Source: a bacterium
Lineage (GTDB): Bacteria; Cyanobacteriota; Vampirovibrionia; Obscuribacterales; Obscuribacteraceae
Direction of reading: 5' to 3'
Assembly: GCA_030431355.1 (NCBI GenBank)
Contig: JAUIJG010000195.1
Location: 1-9,495 of the forward strand
DNA length: 9,495 bases
Under the pieces are notes generated by a model that was given only the letters and a program-made list of their open reading frames with translations, did no database searches and had not been told where the DNA came from. The translations under genes were made by a program, and so were the position numbers. Shown piece after piece: positions 1-6,581 of the stretch (the first letter of the stretch is position 1; the number at the start of each line of letters is the position of its first letter).

Positions 1-2
1 AT

Positions 3-584
3 TTGAATGAAGGTGCCGACAGGATAAGGCATATTGTCAGGAACTTGAAGAGTTTTAGCCGGTTGGACGAAGCGGAGTTGAAGGACGCATCGATCCAGGA
101 TGGAATCGAATCCACCCTTAAAATTCTCTCGCAATACTACGGTCGCGATAAAATAAAAGTGACCAAGAAATTTGGCGAGATACCCTCGGTTCTATGTTAT
201 CCGGGTCAGCTAAACCAGCTCTGGATGAACCTTTTGTCCAATGCGGCCCAGGCCCTGGACGGGACCGATGAACCTGAAGTGAACATCGAAACAAGGGGAG
301 GTACGGAGCAGGTAGTTGTGACTATTTCGGACAATGGGCCTGGAATCAAACCGGAGATTCAGAGTAAAATCTTCGATCCGTTCTTCACCACCAAACCGGT
401 GGGTCAGGGTACGGGTCTGGGATTGTCTATCTGTCATTCCATAGTGGAGAGACACGGAGGACAGATACTTCTCGATTCCAGTCCGGGAGAGGGGACCACC
501 TTTACGGTTAAAATACCGGTGCATCGAAGACCGGAAGACCTGGAGAAGTTTGAAAATCAATCTATATACGAGGGCTCGGTGTAG
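3..584 (+). CDS. Sensor histidine kinase, C-terminal part (left end cut by window)
   Basis: This is the catalytic end of a two-component sensor kinase, which binds ATP and phosphorylates its own histidine before passing the phosphate to a response regulator. The visible 193 codons begin with the second helix of the dimerisation domain (GADRIRHIVRNLKSFSR), followed by the HATPase domain. The N box is NLLSNAAQAL at about residues 76-85, the G1 box DNGPGI at 110-115, the F box FDPFFTTK at 124-131 and the G2 box GTGLGLSI at 136-143. The phospho-acceptor histidine and any sensor domain lie left of the window, so the apparent TTG at base 3 is not a real start. The stop is 24 bases before the next gene, the HD-GYP response regulator, which is its probable partner. 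The kinase class is certain; the signal it senses cannot be read from this fragment. Confidence 0.95.
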   Translation: MNEGADRIRHIVRNLKSFSRLDEAELKDASIQDGIESTLKILSQYYGRDKIKVTKKFGEIPSVLCYPGQLNQLWMNLLSNAAQALDGTDEPEVNIETRGGTEQVVVTISDNGPGIKPEIQSKIFDPFFTTKPVGQGTGLGLSICHSIVERHGGQILLDSSPGEGTTFTVKIPVHRRPEDLEKFENQSIYEGSV

Positions 585-608
585 ACGCCCATGGAGACAT
601 AGACAGTA

Positions 609-1763
609 ATGAGCGAATCAAATTCAGCGAATCATAATCAATACCAGGTCCAACATAAAATCCTTGTGGTGGATGATGAAGACGCCAACCTCAGGCTTCT
701 CCGGCGGGTACTCGGAAGGGAATACACCGTTATTGAAGCGGAGAGCGGCGATGCTGGCATCAAGCTTCTGGAGGAGCACGAGATCTCTTTGATTATCTCC
801 GACCAGAGAATGCCCGGCATGACCGGGGTTCAACTCCTGGAAAAGTCCAGGGATATCAGACCGGATGCAATCAAGATGCTTCTCACCGGTTATACCGATC
901 TCGAAGCGCTAATAGGCGCTATCAATGATGGTCGAGTCTACAAATATATTCAAAAGCCCTGGGACGCAGAAGAATTGCGGATGACGGTCAAGCGTGCCCT
1001 GGAGAGCTATGATCTGAAGAAGCATAACGACTGGCTTTTAGCCGAGCTGAAACGAGCCATGTCCGAGCTGGAGTCGCTGTCAATGGGCACAATCAGGGCT
1101 CTGGCAGATGCCCTCGATGCTAAATGCGACTATACTGCCGGCCATAGCTTGCGGGTTAGCCGCATCGCTGTGGTGATCGGCAAAAAACTGGGACTGGATG
1201 ATGATCATTTAAGAGATATCGAACTTGGTGGCATCCTTCACGACATAGGCAAGATAGGCGTTCCCGAGTCGATTCTCTGGAAGCCGGATAAATTGACGGA
1301 TGAAGAGAGAGAGATAATGGCTCGCCACCCGGTGAAAAGTGCACAGATTATTGGTGAGCTTAAAGGACTGAAGCGCGCCAGAGAGTATGTGAAACATCAC
1401 CATGAATACTTCGATGGAACCGGATATCCCGATGGTCTGGCCGGAGAAGATATTCCCATCGGCGCCAGACTGATCATGGTTTCGGATGCTTATGACGCAA
1501 TGACCACGGACCGTCCTTATCGAGAGTCTATCGGCCACGAGAAGGCTATCGTCGAGCTGAAGAGAATGTCCGGAAAGCAATTCGATCCCCAGGTGGTAGG
1601 TGCTCTTCTCGAACTGGTTGCGGCCGGCGGCGATGAAATAGATAGATTGATCAAGGACGAAGAGTTCTGTGAGAACTTCCTTGGCCTGGGTCTTGAAGTT
1701 GTTGAAGCGAAAAGCACAGGGCAGCGCTACAAAGAAGAACTGGCTAGGAAAGCTTCTTCTTAA
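609..1763 (+). CDS. Response regulator with HD-GYP c-di-GMP phosphodiesterase domain (RpfG-like)
   Basis: A 384-residue cytoplasmic response regulator. The receiver domain (about 16-135) has the acidic pair D22/D23, phospho-acceptor D65 in ISDQRMPG, T93 in LLTGYT and K116 in QKPW. A helical linker (about 136-165) leads to an HD-GYP domain (about 165-345). That domain keeps H179, HDIGK at 211-215, H240, the histidines of KHHHEYFDG, GTGYPDG at 270-276 and D293, so hydrolysis of cyclic di-GMP is expected. A tail of about 40 residues has no recognised domain. The ATG at 609 has a GGAG 12 bases upstream (593-596), a rather long spacing, but no better start exists because the receiver begins soon after. 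It lies 24 bases after the kinase and is probably co-transcribed with it. RpfG is the named analogue; I give no symbol because orthology cannot be shown. Its last 20 bases overlap the convergent glycosyltransferase gene. Confidence 0.93.
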   Translation: MSESNSANHNQYQVQHKILVVDDEDANLRLLRRVLGREYTVIEAESGDAGIKLLEEHEISLIISDQRMPGMTGVQLLEKSRDIRPDAIKMLLTGYTDLEALIGAINDGRVYKYIQKPWDAEELRMTVKRALESYDLKKHNDWLLAELKRAMSELESLSMGTIRALADALDAKCDYTAGHSLRVSRIAVVIGKKLGLDDDHLRDIELGGILHDIGKIGVPESILWKPDKLTDEEREIMARHPVKSAQIIGELKGLKRAREYVKHHHEYFDGTGYPDGLAGEDIPIGARLIMVSDAYDAMTTDRPYRESIGHEKAIVELKRMSGKQFDPQVVGALLELVAAGGDEIDRLIKDEEFCENFLGLGLEVVEAKSTGQRYKEELARKASS

Positions 1764-2886
1764 CGGTATCAAATACGATGTCGGGATCGAGGTTCACTCC
1801 TTTTCGGTCGAACATCGAACGGTCGTTGTCTTTGTTATCCCAAACGTAGGCAAACTCCGGAGCCTGAGGGAGAAGCAATGCCGGATTAGTTGGTCCGAAA
1901 AGCGCAACCAGTTCGCTTCCCAGTCCCACCGCAACATGCATTGGGGCGGAGTCTACACAGATGAATAAGTCGCTCAACTCAATCAGGGCGGCAAGATCCA
2001 TAAGGCTTTTAGTCTGCCCGTAGGTTGATACCACTTGCAGATTGTTCATTTTTGTTTCTATGGCTTCGATTATCTCTTTGTCGTCCGGTCCTCCGCAAAG
2101 GACCAACTTGATCTCTTTTCCATTCCCGGCAGTTTTCTCTTTGAGAATACGCTCGGCTAAAAGAGACCAATTCTCTGCCGGCCAGGTTTTGTAAATTCCC
2201 TTCTCCTGGGCCAGTCTGCTGGTTCCGGGATGGACTAGGACCACAAAGTTTTTCCGGGATGCTTTTGCTTCCAGTCGATCATCAAGACCGGCGCGGGCCA
2301 GCACTTTAGCCATGGCTTCGCGGGAGGCGCTTTCTGTTTTTATTTTAGGGAGGTAGAGCGTTTCACTATTTTCATTCAGACTTGACCCCCCGCCGTTTGT
2401 GGTTCCGGCGAAAGTAGATTCAGTCTTCACCAGCTCTTTCAGTCCGTTTGCCAGGCTATGGTACATCTGACCGGCGTAAATAGATTGATTGAGGGGACAT
2501 GCTTTATTCAGGGTCAGCTGGCTGAGCATGTTGCTTGCGTATCCGATACGCACCGGCACACCGGATAGATAGAGCAAGGCTGATACCATCGGAGAGCTAC
2601 CGGAGGAAAGCACCATGTCGAATCCGCCGTTGCGGATGGTGAAGAGAAGGTCCATGAGGTCAGAGGTCAAAAGCGGACGCTTCTTTATGTCGAAGGTAAT
2701 AGTATTGTCTATGAGGTCAGTCAAATCTCCGAATGAAGCGGAACGTGGCTCCAGCATCAAAGTTATTGACCAATCGGGGAGTGTTTCTCTGATTGTTTTT
2801 AAGGTGGGTTGAAAAAGTATTTCATCTCCTATACCACCGAAATTGATGGCGAGCAGGCGACCTTTTTCTTTAACACGGAAAGACAT
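1744..2886 (-). CDS. Glycosyltransferase family 9 (heptosyltransferase-like)
   Basis: A 380-residue protein of the ADP-heptose:LPS heptosyltransferase family (GT9), cytoplasmic or membrane-associated enzymes that add sugars to lipopolysaccharide core or related glycans. The N-terminal Rossmann-type half opens with LLAINFGGIGDEILFQP (residues 11-27), the usual GxGD acceptor-side loop. The nucleotide-sugar half has VLVHPGTSRLAQEKGIYKTW (216-235) with PAENW directly after it, LCGGPDD (263-269) and CVDSAPMHVAVGLG (310-323) followed by ALFGPTNP (328-335). These are the family's donor-site landmarks. The linker at about 155-190 is low in complexity (GGGSS) and probably flexible. The ATG at 2886 has no obvious Shine-Dalgarno. 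The start is supported by the beta strand beginning ten residues in. The exact sugar and acceptor are unknown. Its divergent neighbour also handles surface glycopolymers. The 3' end overlaps the HD-GYP gene tail-to-tail by 20 bp. Confidence 0.88.
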   Translation of the reverse strand: MSFRVKEKGRLLAINFGGIGDEILFQPTLKTIRETLPDWSITLMLEPRSASFGDLTDLIDNTITFDIKKRPLLTSDLMDLLFTIRNGGFDMVLSSGSSPMVSALLYLSGVPVRIGYASNMLSQLTLNKACPLNQSIYAGQMYHSLANGLKELVKTESTFAGTTNGGGSSLNENSETLYLPKIKTESASREAMAKVLARAGLDDRLEAKASRKNFVVLVHPGTSRLAQEKGIYKTWPAENWSLLAERILKEKTAGNGKEIKLVLCGGPDDKEIIEAIETKMNNLQVVSTYGQTKSLMDLAALIELSDLFICVDSAPMHVAVGLGSELVALFGPTNPALLLPQAPEFAYVWDNKDNDRSMFDRKGVNLDPDIVFDTVKKKLS

Positions 2887-2941
2887 AAATTCTTACAGCC
2901 GAGACCAGATCTGATTTTTCTGGAGGTGAGTCGTACTAAGT

Positions 2942-4225
2942 TTGAAAGTGATTTCGTATAATATCCCAGAGTTTTATTTGAGATCCACAGGAAAATTTCA
3001 ATTGAGTCCTAAGCGTTGGACCGTAGCCTATACTATTTGCGCCCTGGTCGGCATTTTTGCCGGCTATGTCGCCACCCTGATTTATAAGCCTTCCCTTCTC
3101 CCTCCGGCTCTTAGAATAGGCGGGGTGTACTCGCCGACGACTTTGCTTTTCCTCGGTACGGATGTGGTCTACCAGGGTAAAGGCAGAAGCAAGAAGGTTA
3201 TCTCCGAGTCTTTTAAAGGAAGATCCGACACCATCATGGTCGCCCGGCTCGACCCATACAAAAATGCTGTCTCTATACTATCTATCCCCAGGGATACCCG
3301 GGTTGCCGTGCCGGGTCACGGCAGACAAAAAGTAAATTCAGCCAATGCCCTGGGGGGACCGCAGCTGGTCATGGAGACCTTATCGGATCTCCTCAGCATA
3401 GACATAGATCATTATGTGGTGCTCAATCTTCATGGCCTTGAAGCCCTGGTGGATGAGTTGGGCGGTATCACGGTAAACGTGCCTAAGCGCATGAAGTATA
3501 GAGATCGTTCCGCCGGTCTCAATATTGATCTACATCCGGGCACCCAGACGCTCAAAGGTGAAGACGCCATAGGGTTTGTGCGCTTTCGGCATGACCAACT
3601 GGGGGATATAGGCCGGGTTCAGCGTCAAGAGATCTTTATGAAAGCGGTTATGGAGAAGGCGATAAATCCCCAGTCCTGGCCAGCGATTCCCCGGTTGCTG
3701 GATCTGGCGGGACAGTATTCCGACAGTGATTTGAGCACCGCCGAGCTTGCTTCCTATGTGGCTTTTGTAAAAGGTGTGCCCAAAGACAATCAGGTGCTGA
3801 TGATGCTGCCCGGAACCTTTTCCGACAGTGGTGATTGGCTTGTCAATCGCAAAGAGAAGAACAGAGTTGTATCTCGTTTTCTCGGCACTTCATTTATCTC
3901 CTCCAATCGAAACAAACTATCCGTTTCCATCGTGAATATGAGTTCGGACAGGAGTCTTGGAAAGAGCGTCTACAGGGAGCTTAAGGAGAAGGGATATAAG
4001 AGAATTCGCCTTAAATCTTCAAGAGACAAGCATAATAAACCCCTGCTTGAGTCTCGAATCATCGCCCAACGTGGCAATCCGGCAGACGCATCCCAGGTGC
4101 AAGCGGATCTTGGTGACATCGGCTCGGTGGTAAACGCTTCGGTGGGCGATATAGAAAGTGAAGTTACCGTGGAGCTAGGGGAAGACATGCTCTCTCGCTC
4201 CGGAGTCGAGTCAAAGACCGAATAG
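2942..4225 (+). CDS. LytR-CpsA-Psr (LCP) family glycopolymer transferase with LytR_C domain
   Basis: A 427-residue membrane protein of the LCP family, which moves polyprenyl-diphosphate-linked glycopolymers onto peptidoglycan or another acceptor outside the cytoplasmic membrane. A basic N-terminus precedes one membrane segment at about 27-48 (inside-out orientation), then the LCP domain at about 63-290. Key family residues are visible: R95 and D97 in GRSDTIMV, R117/D118 in SIPRDTR, KVNSANALGG at 130-139, RFRHD at 214-218 and DIGRVQRQ at 222-229. A LytR_C-type domain (about 324-414) ends in VTVELGED. The start is TTG at 2942: the frame is closed by TGA at 2927, and GGAGGTGAG at 2922-2930 is the ribosome site, slightly far away. 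A GTG at 2948 is the only close alternative. It is divergent from the GT9 gene, consistent with a surface-glycan role. The polymer it transfers is unknown. Confidence 0.92.
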   Translation: MKVISYNIPEFYLRSTGKFQLSPKRWTVAYTICALVGIFAGYVATLIYKPSLLPPALRIGGVYSPTTLLFLGTDVVYQGKGRSKKVISESFKGRSDTIMVARLDPYKNAVSILSIPRDTRVAVPGHGRQKVNSANALGGPQLVMETLSDLLSIDIDHYVVLNLHGLEALVDELGGITVNVPKRMKYRDRSAGLNIDLHPGTQTLKGEDAIGFVRFRHDQLGDIGRVQRQEIFMKAVMEKAINPQSWPAIPRLLDLAGQYSDSDLSTAELASYVAFVKGVPKDNQVLMMLPGTFSDSGDWLVNRKEKNRVVSRFLGTSFISSNRNKLSVSIVNMSSDRSLGKSVYRELKEKGYKRIRLKSSRDKHNKPLLESRIIAQRGNPADASQVQADLGDIGSVVNASVGDIESEVTVELGEDMLSRSGVESKTE

Positions 4226-4643
4226 AGATCTGGTGTGTTCAACATCCTCTCCCGGGGCTCTAACAAGTTCAGTTCTTTGCCGGGCTATATCTTCAGTGTC
4301 CGCTATGTATATTTATTCGCCTTTTGCAGAATTCTTTCAAAGCTTTATCCCCTGGAAAACATGATGAATTTTGCCCGGAAGCTGGTCAGGCGCTGCCGCT
4401 TGAAAAGCTTGCTGATCGGTGGTTTTGGGGGGCAATGTAACTACTTGATCACACAATTGTTTAGACAAGATTATGATTCCCTTGGAAACGGTGGTATTGC
4501 TCCTACCATAGAACGCTGTACAGTAGGGAAGACGCCGTCTTTGGAACCACTTGGAACCAGTAAAACAGAATAGATTTTTGGAAGCCCCTGCAGGCTCTGG
4601 AAACACAAACGGCGCATATTATTTTAAAGAGAGGGCAGGCAGA
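4226..4643. other. 418-bp stretch without a convincing gene
   Basis: Between the LCP stop and the small gene at 4644 I see no gene I can defend. A plus-strand frame runs from a GTG at 4235 to 4573 (112 codons), but it lacks a Shine-Dalgarno, resembles no family and has irregular composition, so I treat it as chance. Short local repeats are present: TTGGAACC twice, two bases apart, at about 4541-4558, and the palindrome CCTGCAGG at 4588-4595. No hairpin followed by a T run was found that would end the LCP transcript. The promoter of the small downstream gene may lie here; TATTAT at 4617-4622 could be a -10 box, but no good -35 box is at the right distance. Confidence 0.5.
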
Positions 4644-4871
4644 ATGATCCATTACGTATATGCAACTAGAGGCGGTTATCTGTATCTTGTGGGCCGCCAC
4701 AACAACCAACCTAAGATCAATAAGGAAGAGGAGTTTGTTGTTTCCGTTCCGGAAAAAACATCCCAGGCTCAAATTGATTCTATGGCTCATCACCACTTTG
4801 TTGAAAATCTTCGACGTCCGAAGAGAGTTTCAGCCGATCGCCACCAGCACAAAACTGCTGTTAGCGTTTAG
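4644..4871 (+). CDS. Small hypothetical protein, 75 residues, not recognised
   Basis: I do not recognise this protein. It starts at ATG 4644, with GAGGG at 4631-4635 leaving an 8-base spacing. The same frame is open upstream to 4551, but that ATG lacks a ribosome site. The first 20 residues (MIHYVYATRGGYLYLVGRHN) are rich in aromatic and beta-branched residues and look like two short beta strands around a GG turn. The middle is charged (NKEEEF), then comes a likely helix (TSQAQIDSMAHHHFVENL) and a basic tail with several Arg, Lys and His. There is no signal peptide, membrane segment or cysteine. A strong intrinsic terminator at 4944-4980 lies downstream on the same strand, which supports a transcribed single-gene unit. 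A start with a spaced ribosome site plus a terminator argues for a real gene; its function cannot be inferred. Confidence 0.6.
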   Translation: MIHYVYATRGGYLYLVGRHNNQPKINKEEEFVVSVPEKTSQAQIDSMAHHHFVENLRRPKRVSADRHQHKTAVSV

Positions 4872-4943
4872 CTGCAAGTAAGAGGTTTCCCAGACCCTAC
4901 TGGACCATATCCGAATCTGGAACTGGTTCTGTAAACAAATGTT

Positions 4944-4980
4944 AAGCCGTTCGGGTTCATTCCCGGGCGGCTTTGCATTT
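4944..4980 (+). terminator. Intrinsic terminator after the small gene
   Basis: Bases 4944-4955 (AAGCCGTTCGGG) pair with 4962-4973 (CCCGGGCGGCTT) in a continuous 12-bp stem containing two G-U pairs, closed by a six-base loop. A T-rich tail (TTTGCATTTT) follows. It lies 73 bases after the stop of the small gene and well before the pilin gene, so it most likely ends transcription of the small gene and insulates the pilin promoter. The T tail is interrupted, which lowers certainty slightly. Confidence 0.75.
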
Positions 4981-5031
4981 TAGCTTCTGTTATTTTCTAT
5001 ATTTATATGGGCAATATATTCGCAGGCAGGG

Positions 5032-5048
5032 TGGAATAAGCAATTCCA
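5032..5048. repeat. Short perfect dyad upstream of the pilin gene
   Basis: TGGAAT at 5032-5037 and ATTCCA at 5043-5048 form a perfect 6-bp inverted repeat with a five-base centre, about 90 bases before the pilin start. It could be an operator or a leader hairpin. No promoter with both boxes at proper spacing could be assigned around it, so its role is unknown and it may be chance. Confidence 0.3.
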
Positions 5049-5139
5049 GGTTTTATCGGTTTCCCGCGGATAAAATTCAAACTTACTATCAACTACAATT
5101 CAGTTTAGACCGGTAAGGTAACAGGTGAGGACAATGTAC

Positions 5140-5664
5140 ATGGCTAGAAGAAAACGAATAAGGTCCCAATCGGGTTTCACCCTGATTGAGCTCCTTGTGG
5201 TGGTGATAATTATCGGTATCCTGGCAGCAATCGCGCTCCCCAACTTTATTGGCGCCCAGGATAAAGCCCGGGAAGCGTCTGTTAAAGCCAACATGCGTAC
5301 CGCGCAAATTTCGGCAGAGGCTTTTGCGACCGATGCCGGCGGTACTTATCCTGACAGTGTCAGTGATGCATACAAAGGTTATTTCCCTGGTGGTCCCAGT
5401 GATGGTCAGAGCGCTGGTTCCGCTAAAGCCCCGGTAAATCCTTTTACAAACACTAACGAATGGCCCATTGCCGGTTCGATTACGGATGTGCAGTCCACTC
5501 GTAATGCGGCACCTACCAATGTCGGCTCTGCCGGTCAGATTGAGTATAGCCAGATTACTTCCAATGGAAGTACCACTGCTTATGCTATACGCGGCGCGCG
5601 CAAAAATGGACTTGGTCTGGGCGGAAACGCCCCCAACACGACCCTGGTTCTTTCTAATCAGTAG
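5140..5664 (+). CDS. Type IV pilin / pseudopilin-like protein
   Basis: A prepilin with a class III signal. The leader [12 protein letters not shown] is short and very basic, and the predicted prepilin-peptidase cut is between G12 and F13. The mature protein starts [10 protein letters not shown], with the conserved Glu5 (residue 17), and runs on as a hydrophobic helix ending ALPNF. The soluble part (about 35-174) is rich in Gly, Ser, Thr, Asn and Ala, and contains [10 protein letters not shown], reminiscent of major-pseudopilin (GspG) loops. The 174-residue length suits a major pilin or pseudopilin. It is exported and would assemble into a pilus or a type II secretion pseudopilus. GAGG at 5127-5130 is 9 bases before ATG 5140; ATG 5134 and GTG 5125 are in-frame alternatives, and the GTG lies inside the ribosome site. 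No assembly genes are nearby. It has its own terminator, so it is probably transcribed alone. Whether it serves adhesion, motility or secretion cannot be told. Confidence 0.88.
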   Translation: MARRKRIRSQSGFTLIELLVVVIIIGILAAIALPNFIGAQDKAREASVKANMRTAQISAEAFATDAGGTYPDSVSDAYKGYFPGGPSDGQSAGSAKAPVNPFTNTNEWPIAGSITDVQSTRNAAPTNVGSAGQIEYSQITSNGSTTAYAIRGARKNGLGLGGNAPNTTLVLSNQ

Positions 5665-5713
5665 AGATTCTTCAGAGATTCCTCTTCTTCTGATCCAAGA
5701 AATTCCGGAAAAA

Positions 5714-5740
5714 TTGACAAAGGGACAGATTCCAAATAAT
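5714..5740 (+). promoter_or_regulatory. Possible promoter overlapping the pilin terminator
   Basis: A perfect -35 box TTGACA (5714-5719) is followed after 15 bases by AATAAT (5735-5740), one mismatch from the -10 consensus. The spacer is two bases short of ideal. Transcription would start near 5747, inside the terminator's right arm, and give a leader of about 60 bases before the TTG at 5808. It would let the downstream pair be expressed independently of the pilin. It may also be chance, because the boxes coincide with the hairpin sequence. Confidence 0.3.
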
Positions 5741-5760
5741 GGGATCTGTCTTTTGTCTTT
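5724..5760 (+). terminator. Intrinsic terminator of the pilin gene
   Basis: GACAGATTCC at 5724-5733 pairs with GGGATCTGTC at 5741-5750 (10 bp, one G-U), with a seven-base AAATAAT loop, followed by the T-rich run TTTTGTCTTT at 5751-5760. The stem can extend outward through ACAAA/TTTTGT with one bulge. It begins 60 bases after the pilin stop. It matters for annotation because an ATG at 5739-5741, which opens the frame of the next gene, falls in its loop. Confidence 0.82.
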
Positions 5761-5807
5761 TGGGTAGTTATTATTTAAGTGGTTTTGCGCTCGGATGGAG
5801 CAGGACA

Positions 5808-6581
5808 TTGATCTCTTCCGGAAAGAACAATCTTGGTTTTTGGCTTCAAGTTTTTTGCTTGCTAGCCCTGGCCTACATTGTTCATACCAGCCATGACAAA
5901 TTTGTTCAGAGTTTCGATGATGGCGCCGGTGCCCGGACCGAAAGCCTTGTCCCATCTTATGAAGCTGTGCGCCTGGTCTCACTTGGATTCGATAAATTGC
6001 TGGCTGACTGTTACTGGCTCAATTTTATTGGCTATTATGGAGACACCGCGGCAAGACAAAAGGACAAGTATCGATTAGCCGACCGATATCTCGACTTGAT
6101 AACCTCCCTCGATCCGGAATTTATTCAGCCCTATTGGTTCGTGGCATTCACCGTTGGTAATGACCAGAAGAATCCCGAGCGAGCTGCCGAGATTTTGCGA
6201 AGAGGCATAGAGTCAAACCAGAACAACTGGTATTTGCCTTTTATCGCCGGGTTCAATCAGTACATGTTTGCCAGGGATGAGCTGGAGGCCGCCAGGTATT
6301 ATCGAATGGCATCCAAGTTTCCGGATGCCCCAAGCTGGTTGGCCAAGCAGGCTGACATCCTTGAAGCAAAGATTCCGTCAATGATAAAAGAGATAAACGC
6401 CTGGACCGATGTATTCTATTCCGTGGAAGAAGAAGGTTTGAAGCAGAGAGCCAGGGAACGTTTGATTAAATTGTGGATGACGGTGTACAAGAAATCACCC
6501 AGCGAAAAGATCAAAGAGAGAGCCGTTCACTCCCTGGGCCAGCTGGGAATTAACATCAATATGCTGAGGTCACCTAAATGA
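5808..6581 (+). CDS. Membrane-anchored TPR-like protein of unknown function
   Basis: I favour TTG 5808 as start: GGAG at 5797-5800 gives a 7-base spacing, and the protein then opens with a short positive stretch and a membrane segment at about 9-28. The longer frame from ATG 5739 would begin inside the pilin terminator loop. The 257-residue product has one N-terminal membrane anchor and a helical soluble region. A conserved-looking block SLGFDKLLADCYWLNFIGYY (about 58-77) precedes TPR-like helix pairs at about 86-172 (DRYLDLITSLDPEFIQPYWF, later RRGIESNQNNWYLPFIAG and ARYYRMASKFPDAPSW). The C-terminal 60 residues are helical and basic. From memory, similar proteins with this LADCYWL/NWYLPF pattern occur in cyanobacteria, annotated only as TPR proteins. 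TPR folds bind partner proteins, so a scaffold role is plausible. Its stop overlaps the hydrolase start (ATGA), implying coupled translation. Confidence 0.78.
   Translation: MISSGKNNLGFWLQVFCLLALAYIVHTSHDKFVQSFDDGAGARTESLVPSYEAVRLVSLGFDKLLADCYWLNFIGYYGDTAARQKDKYRLADRYLDLITSLDPEFIQPYWFVAFTVGNDQKNPERAAEILRRGIESNQNNWYLPFIAGFNQYMFARDELEAARYYRMASKFPDAPSWLAKQADILEAKIPSMIKEINAWTDVFYSVEEEGLKQRARERLIKLWMTVYKKSPSEKIKERAVHSLGQLGININMLRSPK

Noticed and set aside
4235..4573. 112-codon plus-strand frame after the LCP gene
   Set aside because: It starts at a GTG without ribosome site, looks like no family, and its composition is irregular. I found no domain or hydrophobic pattern that would support it.
4980..5133. 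c-di-GMP (GEMM) riboswitch in the pilin leader, looked for because of the HD-GYP gene
   Set aside because: The conserved GEMM bases and tetraloop/receptor arrangement are absent; only a short dyad and AT-rich sequence are seen.
5663..5684. Tandem 11-bp repeat AGAGATTCTTC/AGAGATTCCTC at the pilin stop
   Set aside because: Only two imperfect copies; most likely a local slippage event with no further structure.
5089..5982. 297-codon minus-strand frame over the pilin gene
   Set aside because: It is the antisense shadow of the pilin and the start of the TPR-like gene. The pilin frame carries an unmistakable prepilin signal, while the shadow has no recognisable fold.
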